Source of the DNA: Jejubacter sp036620675
Lineage (GTDB): Bacteria > Pseudomonadota > Gammaproteobacteria > Enterobacterales > Enterobacteriaceae
DNA length: 64,000 nt
Direction: 5' to 3' (one strand)
NCBI GenBank assembly: GCA_036620675.1
Contig: JAZHEE010000002.1
Shown here one piece after another: positions 25,109 to 33,884 of this stretch. The notes beneath the pieces are model-generated. The model was given only the letters and a program-made list of their open reading frames with translations. It did no database searches and had not been told where the DNA came from. Positions within the stretch are counted from its first letter, which is position 1. The number at the start of each line of letters is the position of its first letter. The position numbers and the translations under genes were made by a program.

Positions 25109-26290
25109 TTACTTCCCCTGAACCACTACCGCATCTGCAGCCGTTCTGGCCCGGTTGACTGCGTCTTCCGTGGATTTTCCGCTCGCCAGCGCCACGCCAA
25201 GGCGGCGGGTTCCCGCGATTTCCGGTTTGCCGAACAGGCGCAGCTGTAATCCGGCGCCGCAGGCGTTTTCCACGCCGCTGAAACGCAGATCCTGACTGGT
25301 CAGCTCCGGTAAAATGACCGCAGAGGCTGACGGGCCGTATTGACGAATCGCACCAACCGGAAGGCCGAGGAAGGCGCGAACGTGTAGAGCGAACTCCGAC
25401 AGATCCTGAGAAATCAGAGTGACCATGCCGGTATCGTGGGGACGGGGCGACACTTCACTGAAAATGACCTCATCGCCGCAAACAAACAGCTCAACGCCGA
25501 ACAGCCCATAGCCGCCAAGTGCGGTCACCACCTTACCTGCCACGTCACGGGCCCGCGCCAGCGCCTGATCGCTCATACGCTGGGGCTGCCAGGATTCGCG
25601 GTAGTCGCCGTCCTGCTGGCGATGGCCGATGGGGTCGCAAAAGTGCAGACCATCCACGGCATTGATGGTCAGCAGGGTGATTTCAAAATCGAAGTCGACC
25701 ACGCCTTCGACAATCACCCGGCCTTTGCCCGCCCGGCCGCCCTGTTGAGCATATTGCCAGGCCTGTTCAATCTGGTCGACGCTGCGGATCAGGCTTTGCC
25801 CTTTACCGGAAGAGCTCATTACCGGCTTAATGATGCAGGGCAGGCCTGTCTCTTCAACCGCCTGACGAAAACCCGCCATGTCGTCGGCGAAGCGGTAGCG
25901 GGAAGTGGGCAGCCCCAGTGTTTCGGCTGCCAGGCGGCGGATGCCTTCACGATTCATGGTGAGCTGCGTGGCGCGGGCACAGGGCACCACATGGGCGCCG
26001 GCGCTTTCCAGCTCCACCAGGGCATCGGTAGCTATGGCTTCAATTTCCGGTACGATAAAGTCAGGGCGCTCTCTGGCCACCAGCGCTTTTATGCGAGCGC
26101 CGTCAAGCATATCGACGACATAGCTGCGGTGCGCTACGTGCATGGCGGGTGCATCGGCATAGCGATCGACGGCAATGACCTCAAGCCCCAGACGCTGGCA
26201 CTCAATGGCCACCTCTTTCCCCAGCTCGCCAGCGCCCAGCAGCATAACGCGCGTTGCAGAAGGGCGTAACGCGGTACCCAGTACAGACAT
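25109..26290 (-). CDS. purT: Formate-dependent phosphoribosylglycinamide formyltransferase PurT
   Basis: A 393-residue ATP-grasp enzyme that formylates GAR using formate and ATP in purine synthesis. I chose the ATG at 26290 (MSVLGTALRPSATRV), which matches E. coli; an upstream in-frame start is not conserved. The N-terminal part has VMLLGAGELGKEVAIE, and the ATP-grasp part contains KPVMSSSGKGQS and EVSPRPHDTG. A PurR box lies 36 bases upstream. Confidence 0.97.
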   Translation of the reverse strand: MSVLGTALRPSATRVMLLGAGELGKEVAIECQRLGLEVIAVDRYADAPAMHVAHRSYVVDMLDGARIKALVARERPDFIVPEIEAIATDALVELESAGAHVVPCARATQLTMNREGIRRLAAETLGLPTSRYRFADDMAGFRQAVEETGLPCIIKPVMSSSGKGQSLIRSVDQIEQAWQYAQQGGRAGKGRVIVEGVVDFDFEITLLTINAVDGLHFCDPIGHRQQDGDYRESWQPQRMSDQALARARDVAGKVVTALGGYGLFGVELFVCGDEVIFSEVSPRPHDTGMVTLISQDLSEFALHVRAFLGLPVGAIRQYGPSASAVILPELTSQDLRFSGVENACGAGLQLRLFGKPEIAGTRRLGVALASGKSTEDAVNRARTAADAVVVQGK

Positions 26291-26325
26291 AGTGATTTCC
26301 CCGGTCAAAAAACGCAGCAACAGCC

Positions 26326-26341
26326 ACGAAAACGTTTGCGT
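26326..26341. promoter_or_regulatory. PurR operator of purT
   Basis: ACGAAAACGTTTGCGT differs from the PurR consensus ACGCAAACGTTTGCGT by one base. It lies 36 bases upstream of the purT start. Purine-loaded PurR would repress purT. Confidence 0.88.
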
Positions 26342-26377
26342 TGGCGACGTAGTTTAGCCAAAACGTCGGTTCTGGTA

Positions 26378-26397
26378 TACTGATTAAAAATCCAGTA
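26378..26397. promoter_or_regulatory. LexA (SOS) operator of yebG
   Basis: TACTGATTAAAAATCCAGTA has CTG-N10-CAG with symmetric flanks (TACTG/CAGTA), a good SOS box, 17 bases before the yebG ATG. It matches the known SOS control of yebG in E. coli. It lies 37 bases from the PurR box of divergent purT. Confidence 0.85.
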
Positions 26398-26413
26398 TAT
26401 CCGGGGTAAACCG

Positions 26414-26725
26414 ATGGCGGTTGAAACTAAATACGTTGTTGTACGCAAAGGTGAGGAGAAAATGTCTTTTGCCAGCAAGAAGGAGGCCGATTCCTGGGAC
26501 AAAATGTTAGATCTGGCAGAGTCGCTGGGGGACTGGCTGGAAGAGGGGCCTGTCGCGCTGGAGGAGTCTCAACGCGAAGCGCTGGGGTTATGGCTGGCAG
26601 AGCATAAAGAGACGCTTTCTACCCTGATTAAGACCGGTAAGCGGCCTCAATCAAAGGCGACTGCCGTGGCGGAAAAAGAAGAAAAAGCCGCACCCAAAGC
26701 GCGCGCGAAGAGCAAAGCGGCCTGA
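26414..26725 (+). CDS. yebG: SOS-inducible protein YebG
   Basis: A 103-residue protein of the YebG family (E. coli 96), induced by DNA damage; molecular role unknown. It starts MAVETKYVVVRKGEEKMSF and has a conserved central helix with REALGLWLAEHKETLSTLIKTGKRP. The C-terminus is variable and basic, alanine- and lysine-rich (KAAPKARAKSKAA). A LexA box lies just upstream. In E. coli yebF lies between yebG and yebE; it is absent here. Confidence 0.95.
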   Translation: MAVETKYVVVRKGEEKMSFASKKEADSWDKMLDLAESLGDWLEEGPVALEESQREALGLWLAEHKETLSTLIKTGKRPQSKATAVAEKEEKAAPKARAKSKAA

Positions 26726-26744
26726 GTGTCGCCCCTTCGATAAG

Positions 26745-26775
26745 AACGGCCCTGCGGGGCCGTTTTGCTTTTTTT
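26745..26775 (+). terminator. Rho-independent terminator after yebG
   Basis: AACGGCCC pairs with GGGCCGTT around TGCG, followed by TTGCTTTTTTT. It lies about 20 bases after the yebG stop. Confidence 0.87.
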
Positions 26776-26857
26776 GCGTTTCCCGACATTTCCTGATGCT
26801 GGGTCACTTACCCTGCAAGGTGCATGAATAGATCAACACTGGAGCAGGAGGATGGGT

Positions 26858-27523
26858 ATGGCTAACTGGTTAAATCAACTGCAGTCTATGCTGGGGCAAG
26901 GCAGTGCAGAACAGCCGGAGCAGGGCCTGAGCAGGCTGCTGGTTCCGGGGGCTTTGGGCGGTCTGGCAGGACTGCTGGTCGCCAGTAAGTCATCGCGCAA
27001 ACTGTTGACCAAATACGGCGGCAGCGCGCTGCTGGTCGGCGGCGGCGCGGTGGCGGGCAGCGTACTGTGGAATAAGTACAAGCAGCGTATGCGAGAAACT
27101 CAGCGGTTGCAGCAACAGCCATCGCAGTCTGCACTGATGAACCAGACCTCGGCGCTGGATGAGCGTGCCGAACGTCTGGTGTTGGCGCTGGTCTTCGCTG
27201 CAAAAAGCGATGGCCATATCGATGATAAAGAGCGCCAGATAATCGAACAGCAGCTTCAGGAAGCGGGGATTGAACAGGAGGGGCGCGCGCTGGTGCAACG
27301 CGCCATCGAACAGCCTCTCGATCCCCAGCGTCTGGCTCAGGGGGTACGCAGCGAAGAAGAGGCGCTGGAGCTCTATTTCCTGAGCTGCGCCGCTATCGAT
27401 ATCGACCACTTTATGGAGCGCAGCTACCTTAGCGCGCTGGGCGATGCGTTGCAGATTCCCCAGGACGTACGCGACGGCATCGAACAGGATATTCAGTCTC
27501 AGAAGCGCCAGCTTACTGAATGA
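26858..27523 (+). CDS. yebE: DUF533 (TerB-like) membrane protein YebE
   Basis: A 221-residue inner membrane protein. I chose the second ATG (MANWLNQLQSML) because an AGGAG site lies 7 bases before it. A glycine-rich hydrophobic region (about 28-70) includes LVPGALGGLAGLLV and GGSALLVGGGAVAGSVLW. The C-terminal half is a TerB-like helical domain with FAAKSDGHIDDKERQ and SCAAIDIDHFMERSYL. Function unknown; in E. coli yebE is reported to respond to envelope stress through Cpx. Confidence 0.93.
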   Translation: MANWLNQLQSMLGQGSAEQPEQGLSRLLVPGALGGLAGLLVASKSSRKLLTKYGGSALLVGGGAVAGSVLWNKYKQRMRETQRLQQQPSQSALMNQTSALDERAERLVLALVFAAKSDGHIDDKERQIIEQQLQEAGIEQEGRALVQRAIEQPLDPQRLAQGVRSEEEALELYFLSCAAIDIDHFMERSYLSALGDALQIPQDVRDGIEQDIQSQKRQLTE

Positions 27524-27593
27524 TCTTCCCTTCCAGGTTTTCCGGTCATTGTGACGCAGCCAGAAGGATAACCGGGATAACTTGCAAGAAGGG

Positions 27594-27629
27594 CGGATAA
27601 TGCACACCCTTACAGGTGTGCATTATCCG
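27594..27629. repeat. Perfect 15-bp inverted repeat just upstream of ptrB
   Basis: CGGATAATGCACACC (27594-27608) and GGTGTGCATTATCCG (27615-27629) are exact complements separated by CTTACA. The palindrome ends 18 bases before the ptrB ATG. There is no T-run. It could be an operator, an mRNA hairpin next to the ribosome-binding site, or a repeat element. I do not recognise it. Confidence 0.85.
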
Positions 27630-27647
27630 GAAATAAGAAGAACAACC

Positions 27648-29705
27648 ATGCCCCCAAAAGCGAAAAAACTGCCGTACGCCATTACCGCTCACGGCGAAAC
27701 CCGTGTTGATAGCTACTACTGGTTGCGCGATGATTCCCGCAGCGCGCCTGATGTCCTTGGCTATCTGCGTCAGGAAAACGAGTATGGCCGTCAGATCATG
27801 GCCTCCCAGCGTGCGCTTCAGGAGCGGCTACTGAAAGAGATGGTCGGGCGCATGCCGGGTCGTGATGCTTCGGCACCGTGGGTGAAAAATGGTTATCGTT
27901 ACCGCTATATCTATGAAGAGGGTAATGAGTATGCCTGCTGGCAACGCCAGCCGGTGCAGGCCGACGAACAGGAGCCCTGGCAGGTCTTGCTGGACGCCAA
28001 TGAGCGCGCCGCCCACAGCGAGTTTTACACTCTGGGGGGGATGAATGTGGCGCCCGATAACCGGACGATGGCTATCGCGGAGGATTATCTGTCGCGTCGC
28101 CAGTATGGTCTGCGGTTGCGAAATCTGGACAGCGGTAACTGGTACCCGGAGGTGCTGGAGAACGTTTCGCCGGACTTCGTCTGGGCCAACGACTCACGCA
28201 CCCTTTATTATGTCCGTAAACATCCTAAGACCCTACATCCCTGGCAGGTGTGGCGTCACACTGTCGGCAGCCCCTGCCGGGACGATGAGCTAATTTTCGA
28301 AGAGCCGGACGAGGCATTTTACGTTGGCGTGCATAAGAGTTCATCACAGAATTATGTGCTGATTGATCTGAGCAGCGCCACCACCAGTGAGGTGTGGCTA
28401 CTGGATGCCAATGACGGGCGACCGCGCCCTGAATGCTTTCTGGCGCGACGCCATCATCATGAGTACACGCTGGATCACTACCAGGATGAGTTCTGGGTAC
28501 GATCGAACCGGGCGGGTAAAAATTTTGGTCTGTGGCGCGCAGCTTCGGGGGAAGAGTCCGACTGGCAGACGGTGATCCCTGCCCGGCAGAGCATCATGCT
28601 GGAGGGCTTTACCCTGTTTCGCGACTGGCTGGTGGTGGAAGAGCGTCAGCGCGGTCTGACCAGCCTGCGCCGCATTCACCGTCGCAGCGGTGAGGAGACT
28701 GGCATCGCCTTTGACGATCCGGCTTATGTCACCTGGATAGCCCTGAATCCGGAGCCGGAAACCGCCTGGCTGCGCTATGGTTATTCCTCAATGACCACGC
28801 CGGATACCCTGTTCGAGTTGAATATGGATAGTGGAGAGCGGCGGATCCTTAAGCAGACGCCGGTGCCCGGTTTTGATGCCGATAATTATCGCAGCGAACA
28901 TCTGTGGGTACAGGCCCGGGATGGCACTGAAGTTCCGGTGTCTCTGGTGTATCACCGTCGTCATTTCCGGCGTGGCCACAACCCGCTGTTGGTATATGGC
29001 TATGGCGCCTACGGCAGCAGCATTGAGGCTGATTTTAGCCCCAGCCGTTTGAGTCTGCTGGATCGCGGTTTCGTCTACGCCATTGCGCACGTGCGTGGCG
29101 GCGGAGAGCTGGGCCAGCAGTGGTATGACGATGGTAAACTGCTGAACAAAATGAACAGTTTTACCGACTACCTGGACGTTTGTGACGCTCTGCTGGCGAA
29201 AGGCTACGGCGATCCGCAGCGCCTTTTTGCCATGGGAGGCAGCGCAGGCGGGCTACTGATGGGGGCGGTAGTCAACCTTCGCCCGGAACTGTTTCGCGGC
29301 GTGGTGGCGCAGGTGCCTTTTGTGGATGTGCTGACCACGATGCTCGATCAATCTATCCCCCTGACCACCGGCGAATTTGAAGAGTGGGGTAATCCGCAGG
29401 AGGAGGATTATTACCGCTATATCAAGTCTTACAGCCCTTATGATAATGTGGCCCCTCAGGCCTATCCTCATATGCTGGTTACGACAGGGCTGCATGATTC
29501 CCAGGTTCAGTACTGGGAACCGGCTAAATGGGTGGCGAAGCTGCGGGAAATGAAGCGCGACGATACGCTGCTGCTGCTGTGTACCGACATGGACTCCGGC
29601 CACGGGGGCAAGTCGGGGCGTTACAAGTCCTGGGAAGGGGTGGCGCTGGAGTACGCCTTTATTATCGCCCTGGCCCAGGAAACGCTGCCGGGGCGGATGC
29701 TATAG
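27648..29705 (+). CDS. ptrB: Oligopeptidase B (protease II)
   Basis: A 685-residue S9A serine peptidase that cuts oligopeptides after Arg or Lys in the cytoplasm. I chose the ATG at 27648 (MPPKAKKLPYAITAHG), which matches E. coli. An N-terminal beta-propeller is followed by the alpha/beta-hydrolase domain with the catalytic triad Ser532 (GGSAGG), Asp617 (GLHDSQV) and His652 (SGHGGKS). A long perfect palindrome lies just before its ribosome-binding region. It is convergent with exoX, only 2 bases away. Confidence 0.97.
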   Translation: MPPKAKKLPYAITAHGETRVDSYYWLRDDSRSAPDVLGYLRQENEYGRQIMASQRALQERLLKEMVGRMPGRDASAPWVKNGYRYRYIYEEGNEYACWQRQPVQADEQEPWQVLLDANERAAHSEFYTLGGMNVAPDNRTMAIAEDYLSRRQYGLRLRNLDSGNWYPEVLENVSPDFVWANDSRTLYYVRKHPKTLHPWQVWRHTVGSPCRDDELIFEEPDEAFYVGVHKSSSQNYVLIDLSSATTSEVWLLDANDGRPRPECFLARRHHHEYTLDHYQDEFWVRSNRAGKNFGLWRAASGEESDWQTVIPARQSIMLEGFTLFRDWLVVEERQRGLTSLRRIHRRSGEETGIAFDDPAYVTWIALNPEPETAWLRYGYSSMTTPDTLFELNMDSGERRILKQTPVPGFDADNYRSEHLWVQARDGTEVPVSLVYHRRHFRRGHNPLLVYGYGAYGSSIEADFSPSRLSLLDRGFVYAIAHVRGGGELGQQWYDDGKLLNKMNSFTDYLDVCDALLAKGYGDPQRLFAMGGSAGGLLMGAVVNLRPELFRGVVAQVPFVDVLTTMLDQSIPLTTGEFEEWGNPQEEDYYRYIKSYSPYDNVAPQAYPHMLVTTGLHDSQVQYWEPAKWVAKLREMKRDDTLLLLCTDMDSGHGGKSGRYKSWEGVALEYAFIIALAQETLPGRML

Positions 29706-29707
29706 TC

Positions 29708-30370
29708 TCAGGCTTCATCGAGCCAGTGTCGCAGGGTCAGACGCAACGCTGGCGACATCTGCTTAAGGTTGCCAGCCATCCAGCGCAGATAGCCGGGATC
29801 GCGCTCGGCGATATCCGCAAAAGACTGGCCGCGGTATTTGCCGAACGGCAGGCTTTCCAGCAATGCGGGGCGACCGGTAATGGTGACCATTTGTTCCGGC
29901 GTCCATCCGCTATCTTCTATAATACGCAGCAGCAGGGCCGCGGTGATATAACAGTCATACAGCGCGCGGTGGTGGTGGAGATCCGCAGGCGTTTCCACAT
30001 GCAGCTTCAGGGATTTGTAGAGCCCCATATTACTGTATCGAATACCCGGCCACAGACGGCGGGCAAGGCGCTGGGTACAGATCCATTCGCCGGACATTTC
30101 TGGTAGCACCCGCTGGTCGAAGCTGGCGTTGTGGGCCACATACCAGGGGCTGCCCTGATAGCGGGGAATCACCTCTTCAATCCAGGGCTTATCAGCGACC
30201 ATCGCTTCGGTAATATGGTGAATGGCCATTGCCTGGGGGCTGATGGGGCGGTCGGGGCGTACCAGATTGCTCATGGGATTGACCATTTTTCCGTCGATGA
30301 TATCGATGGAGGCCACCTCGACCACGCCGCCGTGCAGGTCACAGGTTTCTGTATCAATAATGCGTAGCAT
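29708..30370 (-). CDS. exoX: Exodeoxyribonuclease X
   Basis: A 220-residue DEDDh 3'-5' exonuclease acting in mismatch repair and UV tolerance. The catalytic residues are Asp6 and Glu8 (IIDTET), Asp85 (HNASFD), His134 and Asp139 (HRALYD). The length equals that of E. coli ExoX. It follows the yobB-like gene by 25 bases, so they are probably co-transcribed. Confidence 0.97.
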   Translation of the reverse strand: MLRIIDTETCDLHGGVVEVASIDIIDGKMVNPMSNLVRPDRPISPQAMAIHHITEAMVADKPWIEEVIPRYQGSPWYVAHNASFDQRVLPEMSGEWICTQRLARRLWPGIRYSNMGLYKSLKLHVETPADLHHHRALYDCYITAALLLRIIEDSGWTPEQMVTITGRPALLESLPFGKYRGQSFADIAERDPGYLRWMAGNLKQMSPALRLTLRHWLDEA

Positions 30371-30395
30371 CAGTCTCTCCGCCAGCTGAATGGCG

Positions 30396-31118
30396 TTAGC
30401 GTACAGGAACCACTTCTCCCTGCCAACCCTGGGGCGCGCGCCGTCCGATAACCAGTAGTTCCTGCTGTTCCGCTCGCACCACCAGTTGTCCGCGTTCGTC
30501 CCAGAAGGCGCTGCGCCCCAGACTGTAGCCGCCGTTGCGCTGTTCTATCTTATTAGCCATGAGCACTGCCATGCCGTACTTATGGGCCCAGCGCTGAAGG
30601 TACATCACATCATGTTGCCAGCTGGCCTCGGAAACGAAACCGCCGGTAGCGTAAAGATGGGCTCCCAGCCCGGCGGCGCTGCGCGGCAGCGCCTCTTCAT
30701 GACAGGGCGTATTCACCGCCAGCGCGAAACTGCGCTCACCATTGCCGAGCACCGGCATTTCCGGACAGGGGGTAAACCAGTCTCCGGCTTCGGCATGAGG
30801 TTTACGGCAGGAGATCTGGCTGCCATCGGGCATAAAACCTAAGGCGCCAGCGGAAAATCCATGAGGATCCCGATGGGGCAGCCCTACTACAATCGTCATG
30901 CGATGATGAATCGCGGCCTGTAGCAGAGATTGAAGCAACGGGGAGTCGGGAGGCAGAGCGGGGCCGTCGGCGCACAGCAGCGAATCTTCAGGGAAGATCA
31001 GCAGATCGACGCATTCGCGTGCGGCATGACTGATGAAGGTAAGATGGTGATGAATATTCTCTTCCACGCCGCCTGGACGGGCGGCGTACTGCGCGGCGGC
31101 AACATTCCACAGGGGCAT
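30396..31118 (-). CDS. yobB: Carbon-nitrogen hydrolase (nitrilase superfamily), YobB-like
   Basis: A 240-residue nitrilase-fold protein. The expected Glu-Lys-Cys triad can be read as Glu44 (FPEDS), Lys106 (CRKPHAE) and Cys139 (NTPCHEE), so it looks catalytically complete. The region before Lys106 (LGFMPDGSQISCRKPH) is typical of amidases of this fold. The place between exoX and holE is that of E. coli yobB, which is of the same family. The substrate is unknown. The gene name rests mainly on position plus family. Confidence 0.8.
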   Translation of the reverse strand: MPLWNVAAAQYAARPGGVEENIHHHLTFISHAARECVDLLIFPEDSLLCADGPALPPDSPLLQSLLQAAIHHRMTIVVGLPHRDPHGFSAGALGFMPDGSQISCRKPHAEAGDWFTPCPEMPVLGNGERSFALAVNTPCHEEALPRSAAGLGAHLYATGGFVSEASWQHDVMYLQRWAHKYGMAVLMANKIEQRNGGYSLGRSAFWDERGQLVVRAEQQELLVIGRRAPQGWQGEVVPVR

Positions 31119-31244
31119 TGTTTCTCCCTTCCTTTATTGCTAACCAGGTGGCCTGACTGGTCGCTATTCCTTTGAGGTCAGAGGTCTCTGTTATACAGAA
31201 AAATCTTAACAAAGGCACTGTAAGGAAATGTCACCGGAATGAAA

Positions 31245-31475
31245 TTATTTCGATTTTGGCTCATATGGCAGTCGGGAAAGGTTTACCGATGCCAGCCGAT
31301 GGGCAATTAATCTTTCCCGGAACCATTCACGCAGAGGTTCCGGCTGTTCTCTCTCCACGGCCTCGGCGATGACCGGCATATTGTAACGCTCTTTAAAGGC
31401 GACGCCTGCCGCGGCCAGATCGACGTTAACTTTGTCCATCTCCTCCTGGGGGAGCTGTGCGAGATTGTTGTTCAT
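31245..31475 (-). CDS. holE: DNA polymerase III theta subunit
   Basis: A 76-residue theta subunit that binds and stabilises the epsilon proofreading subunit of DNA polymerase III. From MDKVNVDLAAAGVAFKER to the C-terminus it is almost the E. coli protein. I chose the ATG at 31475 (MNNNLAQLPQEE) because a GGAG site lies 7 bases upstream and the length is then exactly that of E. coli. It stands alone between yobB and yobA. Confidence 0.96.
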   Translation of the reverse strand: MNNNLAQLPQEEMDKVNVDLAAAGVAFKERYNMPVIAEAVEREQPEPLREWFRERLIAHRLASVNLSRLPYEPKSK

Positions 31476-31624
31476 CGTGGTCTCCATTTATCGTCAGCCA
31501 GAAGGTACTGCCTGGCGCACGCGATGACAAGTCTTTCTGAGGGGAGCGCACCCGGCGCGCTGGATTTGGCGAAACACGGCGGTTATCCTTTGGGCCACAT
31601 CCATAAACAAAAGGAATGACCGGA

Positions 31625-31993
31625 ATGGCCTTGTCCTACAAACGACTCGCCTCTCTGTTTCTGGCTGCCTCTCTGACGCCTTCTCTGGCGCAGGCCCACG
31701 CCCACCTTCAACGGCAGCAGCCCGCAGAGGGGAGCGTGGCGACGGTGCAAACCAAAACGCTGACGCTGACCTTTTCCGAAGGGGTGGAGCCGGCTTTCAG
31801 CGGCGTTACCCTGATTGGCCCGCAGCGGCAGAAGGTCGCTACCGGAGCCGTTGGCCTGGCGCCTGGTAACGATCGTCAGTTGATTGTACCGCTCAATGCC
31901 GAACTGACCCCAGGAAGCTATCAGGTAGACTGGCATGTGGTGTCGGTGGACAGCCACAAAACTCAGGGTAGTTATCATTTTAGCGTGAGGTAA
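31625..31993 (+). CDS. yobA: Periplasmic CopC-family protein YobA
   Basis: A 122-residue CopC-domain protein with a Sec signal peptide ending at AQAHAH. The His that begins the mature protein (HAHL) and the distal HKT region (SVDSHKTQGSY) are the usual copper ligands of CopC proteins. An ATG nine bases upstream is also in frame but too near the AAGGA site. It is followed by yebZ after one base and yebY, the conserved copper-associated set. Confidence 0.93.
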   Translation: MALSYKRLASLFLAASLTPSLAQAHAHLQRQQPAEGSVATVQTKTLTLTFSEGVEPAFSGVTLIGPQRQKVATGAVGLAPGNDRQLIVPLNAELTPGSYQVDWHVVSVDSHKTQGSYHFSVR

Positions 31994-31994
31994 A

Positions 31995-32870
31995 ATGCTG
32001 CACCTGCTTGTGGTTGCGATGCGCTTTGGCCACGATCTGGCGTTGATGTTGCTGATGGGGTCGGCTATCTGCAGCGTATTGCTCAGCGCTGGTAGTTTTG
32101 CAATGGCCGTGACCCGCCGGCTGTCGCGTCTGTGGCGCGTCGCCGCGCTGTTGAATATCCTGAGCGCGCTGCTGTTGTTCGCGCTACAGGGAGGAATGAT
32201 GGGGCAGGGATGGGGCGATGTGCTTAACCCTGACATCTGGCGCGCGCTGACTGGCACCCGCTTTGGCGCGGCGTGGATATGGCAGATTCTGCTGGCGTTG
32301 GTTATTGGCGCAGTGACGCTACTGCAACCGCCACGTCGCTCGCCGCTATTGCTCAGTCTGGCGGCGTTGCAGCTGGCGTTACTGGCTGGCACCGGTCATG
32401 CGGTGATGCACGAAGGAGTTGCCGGTACCCTGCACCGCGCTAACCATAGCGTTCATCTGTTTGCCGCCGCCTGGTGGGTGGGGGGGCTGGCGCCGCTGCT
32501 GGTCTGTATGCGAATGGCGGCCAGGCCGCGCTGGCGTCAGTCGGCAATAGCGGCCATGATGCGCTTTTCGCGCTATGGTCACCTGGCGGTGGCGCTGGTT
32601 ATTACCACAGGGATAATCAATAGCCTGGCGATTCTGGGCTGGCGCTGGCCATGGCACAGCGACTATGTCGGGCTGTTGCTGGTCAAGATGAGCCTGGTGC
32701 TCGTGATGGTGGTCATTGCGCTGATTAATCGCTATCTTCTGGTGCCGCGTTTCGCACAAAGCGCCGGTGTGGCGCAGCGGCGTTTTATTATACTGACCCG
32801 GGCGGAAATGGGGCTGGCGCTGGCTGTGCTGCTGTGTGTGAGTCTGTTTTCCAGCCTGGAGCCTTTTTAA
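31995..32870 (+). CDS. yebZ: CopD-family copper transport membrane protein YebZ
   Basis: A 291-residue CopD-like inner membrane protein with about eight hydrophobic segments. The family histidines appear in RFGHDL (near 13), GTGHAVMHEG and HRANHSVHLFAAAWWVGGL. CopD proteins work with CopC in copper uptake or delivery across the inner membrane. It starts one base after the yobA stop, indicating coupling. Confidence 0.93.
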   Translation: MLHLLVVAMRFGHDLALMLLMGSAICSVLLSAGSFAMAVTRRLSRLWRVAALLNILSALLLFALQGGMMGQGWGDVLNPDIWRALTGTRFGAAWIWQILLALVIGAVTLLQPPRRSPLLLSLAALQLALLAGTGHAVMHEGVAGTLHRANHSVHLFAAAWWVGGLAPLLVCMRMAARPRWRQSAIAAMMRFSRYGHLAVALVITTGIINSLAILGWRWPWHSDYVGLLLVKMSLVLVMVVIALINRYLLVPRFAQSAGVAQRRFIILTRAEMGLALAVLLCVSLFSSLEPF

Positions 32871-32891
32871 CTGAATGATATTTGAGTGCCG

Positions 32892-33233
32892 ATGAAAAAA
32901 ATCGCAATAACCCTGCTGCTGTTCGCTGCCTCTGGCGCGGCGCTGGCCGCGCCTAAGGTGATAACCGTCAGTCGTTTTGAAATGGGCAAAGATAAGTGGG
33001 CGTTTAACCGTGAAGAGGTAATGCTGACCTGTCGTACCGGCGACGCTCTGTTTGTGATCAATCCCAGCACCCTGATGCAGTATCCGCTGAATGAGGTCGC
33101 CAAAGAGCAGGTAGCCAGCGGTAAAAGCAGCGGCCAGCCTCTGGAAACCATCATGATTGACGACCCTGAGCATCCGGGGCAGAAGATGAGCCTGGAGCCT
33201 TTCATCGATCGAGCGCAAAAACTGTGTAATTGA
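32892..33233 (+). CDS. yebY: Periplasmic protein YebY (DUF2511)
   Basis: A 113-residue protein with a signal peptide (MKKIAITLLLFAASGAALAA). The mature part includes ITVSRFEMGKDKWAF, EEVMLTCRTGDALFVINP and a C-terminal Cys; the two cysteines probably form a disulfide. It is the third gene of the yobA-yebZ-yebY operon, 21 bases after yebZ, and so likely linked to copper handling. Its function is not established. Confidence 0.93.
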   Translation: MKKIAITLLLFAASGAALAAPKVITVSRFEMGKDKWAFNREEVMLTCRTGDALFVINPSTLMQYPLNEVAKEQVASGKSSGQPLETIMIDDPEHPGQKMSLEPFIDRAQKLCN

Positions 33234-33251
33234 CTGAGCGAAAATAAAAAA

Positions 33252-33287
33252 AACGCCATCACCGGGTTCGGTATGGCGTTTTTTTTA
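33252..33287 (+). terminator. Rho-independent terminator after yebY
   Basis: AACGCCATCACC pairs with GGTATGGCGTT (one bulge) and is followed by eight T residues. It ends the yobA-yebZ-yebY transcript. Confidence 0.88.
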
Positions 33288-33375
33288 TTGAGACGGGTAG
33301 CCGCAGCGCCGGTTTTTTCGCCCGGAAAAGGTTGCCGGACTGGAAAACCTGCGACTCTCATCTATTCTTTAAAGG

Positions 33376-33478
33376 GCAAGGCGACTTAGCCTGCATTAAT
33401 GCCAACTTTTAGCGCACGGCTCTCTCCCAAGAGCCATTTCCCTGGACCGAATACAGGAATCGTATTCGGTCTTTTTTT
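33376..33478 (+). ncRNA. sdsR: Small RNA SdsR (RyeB)
   Basis: The 103-base stretch from GCAAGGCGACTTAGCCTGC to the final T-run is nearly identical to E. coli/Salmonella SdsR. It includes the conserved single-stranded region with GCCAACTTTTAGCGCACGG, the CTCTCTCCCAAGAG hairpin and a terminator stem (GACCGAATAC/GTATTCGGTC) followed by TTTTTTT. A sigma-S-type -10 (CTATTCT, 33362-33368) lies just upstream, fitting its stationary-phase expression. SdsR is an Hfq-binding repressor of mRNAs such as ompD, mutS and tolC. In E. coli an antisense RNA (RyeA/SraC) overlaps it; its counterpart here would run on the minus strand, but I cannot define its ends. Confidence 0.95.
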
Positions 33479-33884
33479 ATCTGTTTTTATAGCGCCTGCC
33501 CTGACTGGGGCGATGACGACGCGTGCCCGCATCGCTCCGGATCTTTTCTGTTCTAACATGGTTAATGATTCATTTACAAGTTGCTGACAGAATTTTTTTG
33601 TCGGGTGTGATGGCTGCAAAAGATGAACATAAACGAATTATTCCTGTCGGAAAATCCGGATAACATGTTGTGGCGCTTATCATACTGATGACTGAGACCG
33701 GCAATGGTTTCTACCAGATCCGGGAGCCGAACGCCGCTATCTGACAGACATCGTAAGTCGGTGCTGGTTATCTCCTTTCAGTCTTGCCAGCGGAGAGTTC
33801 GCCGCCGCCGCGTGCTTTTATTTTGGCTAACAATTTTGTGTCAGTCATAATCTGGCCGATATTCTTACAACAGGAAGAGCAATA
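33479..33884. other. Intergenic region between sdsR and the CPBP protease gene
   Basis: About 400 bases without a convincing gene. The minus strand has a short open frame overlapping sdsR, which is expected to be the region of the SdsR antisense RNA rather than a protein gene. A GGAAGAG ribosome site for the next gene is at 33872-33878. Otherwise I see nothing definite. Confidence 0.5.

Noticed and set aside
33386..33619. 77-codon minus-strand frame overlapping sdsR
   Set aside because: It mirrors the highly conserved SdsR RNA; the region is better explained by the known antisense RNA arrangement.
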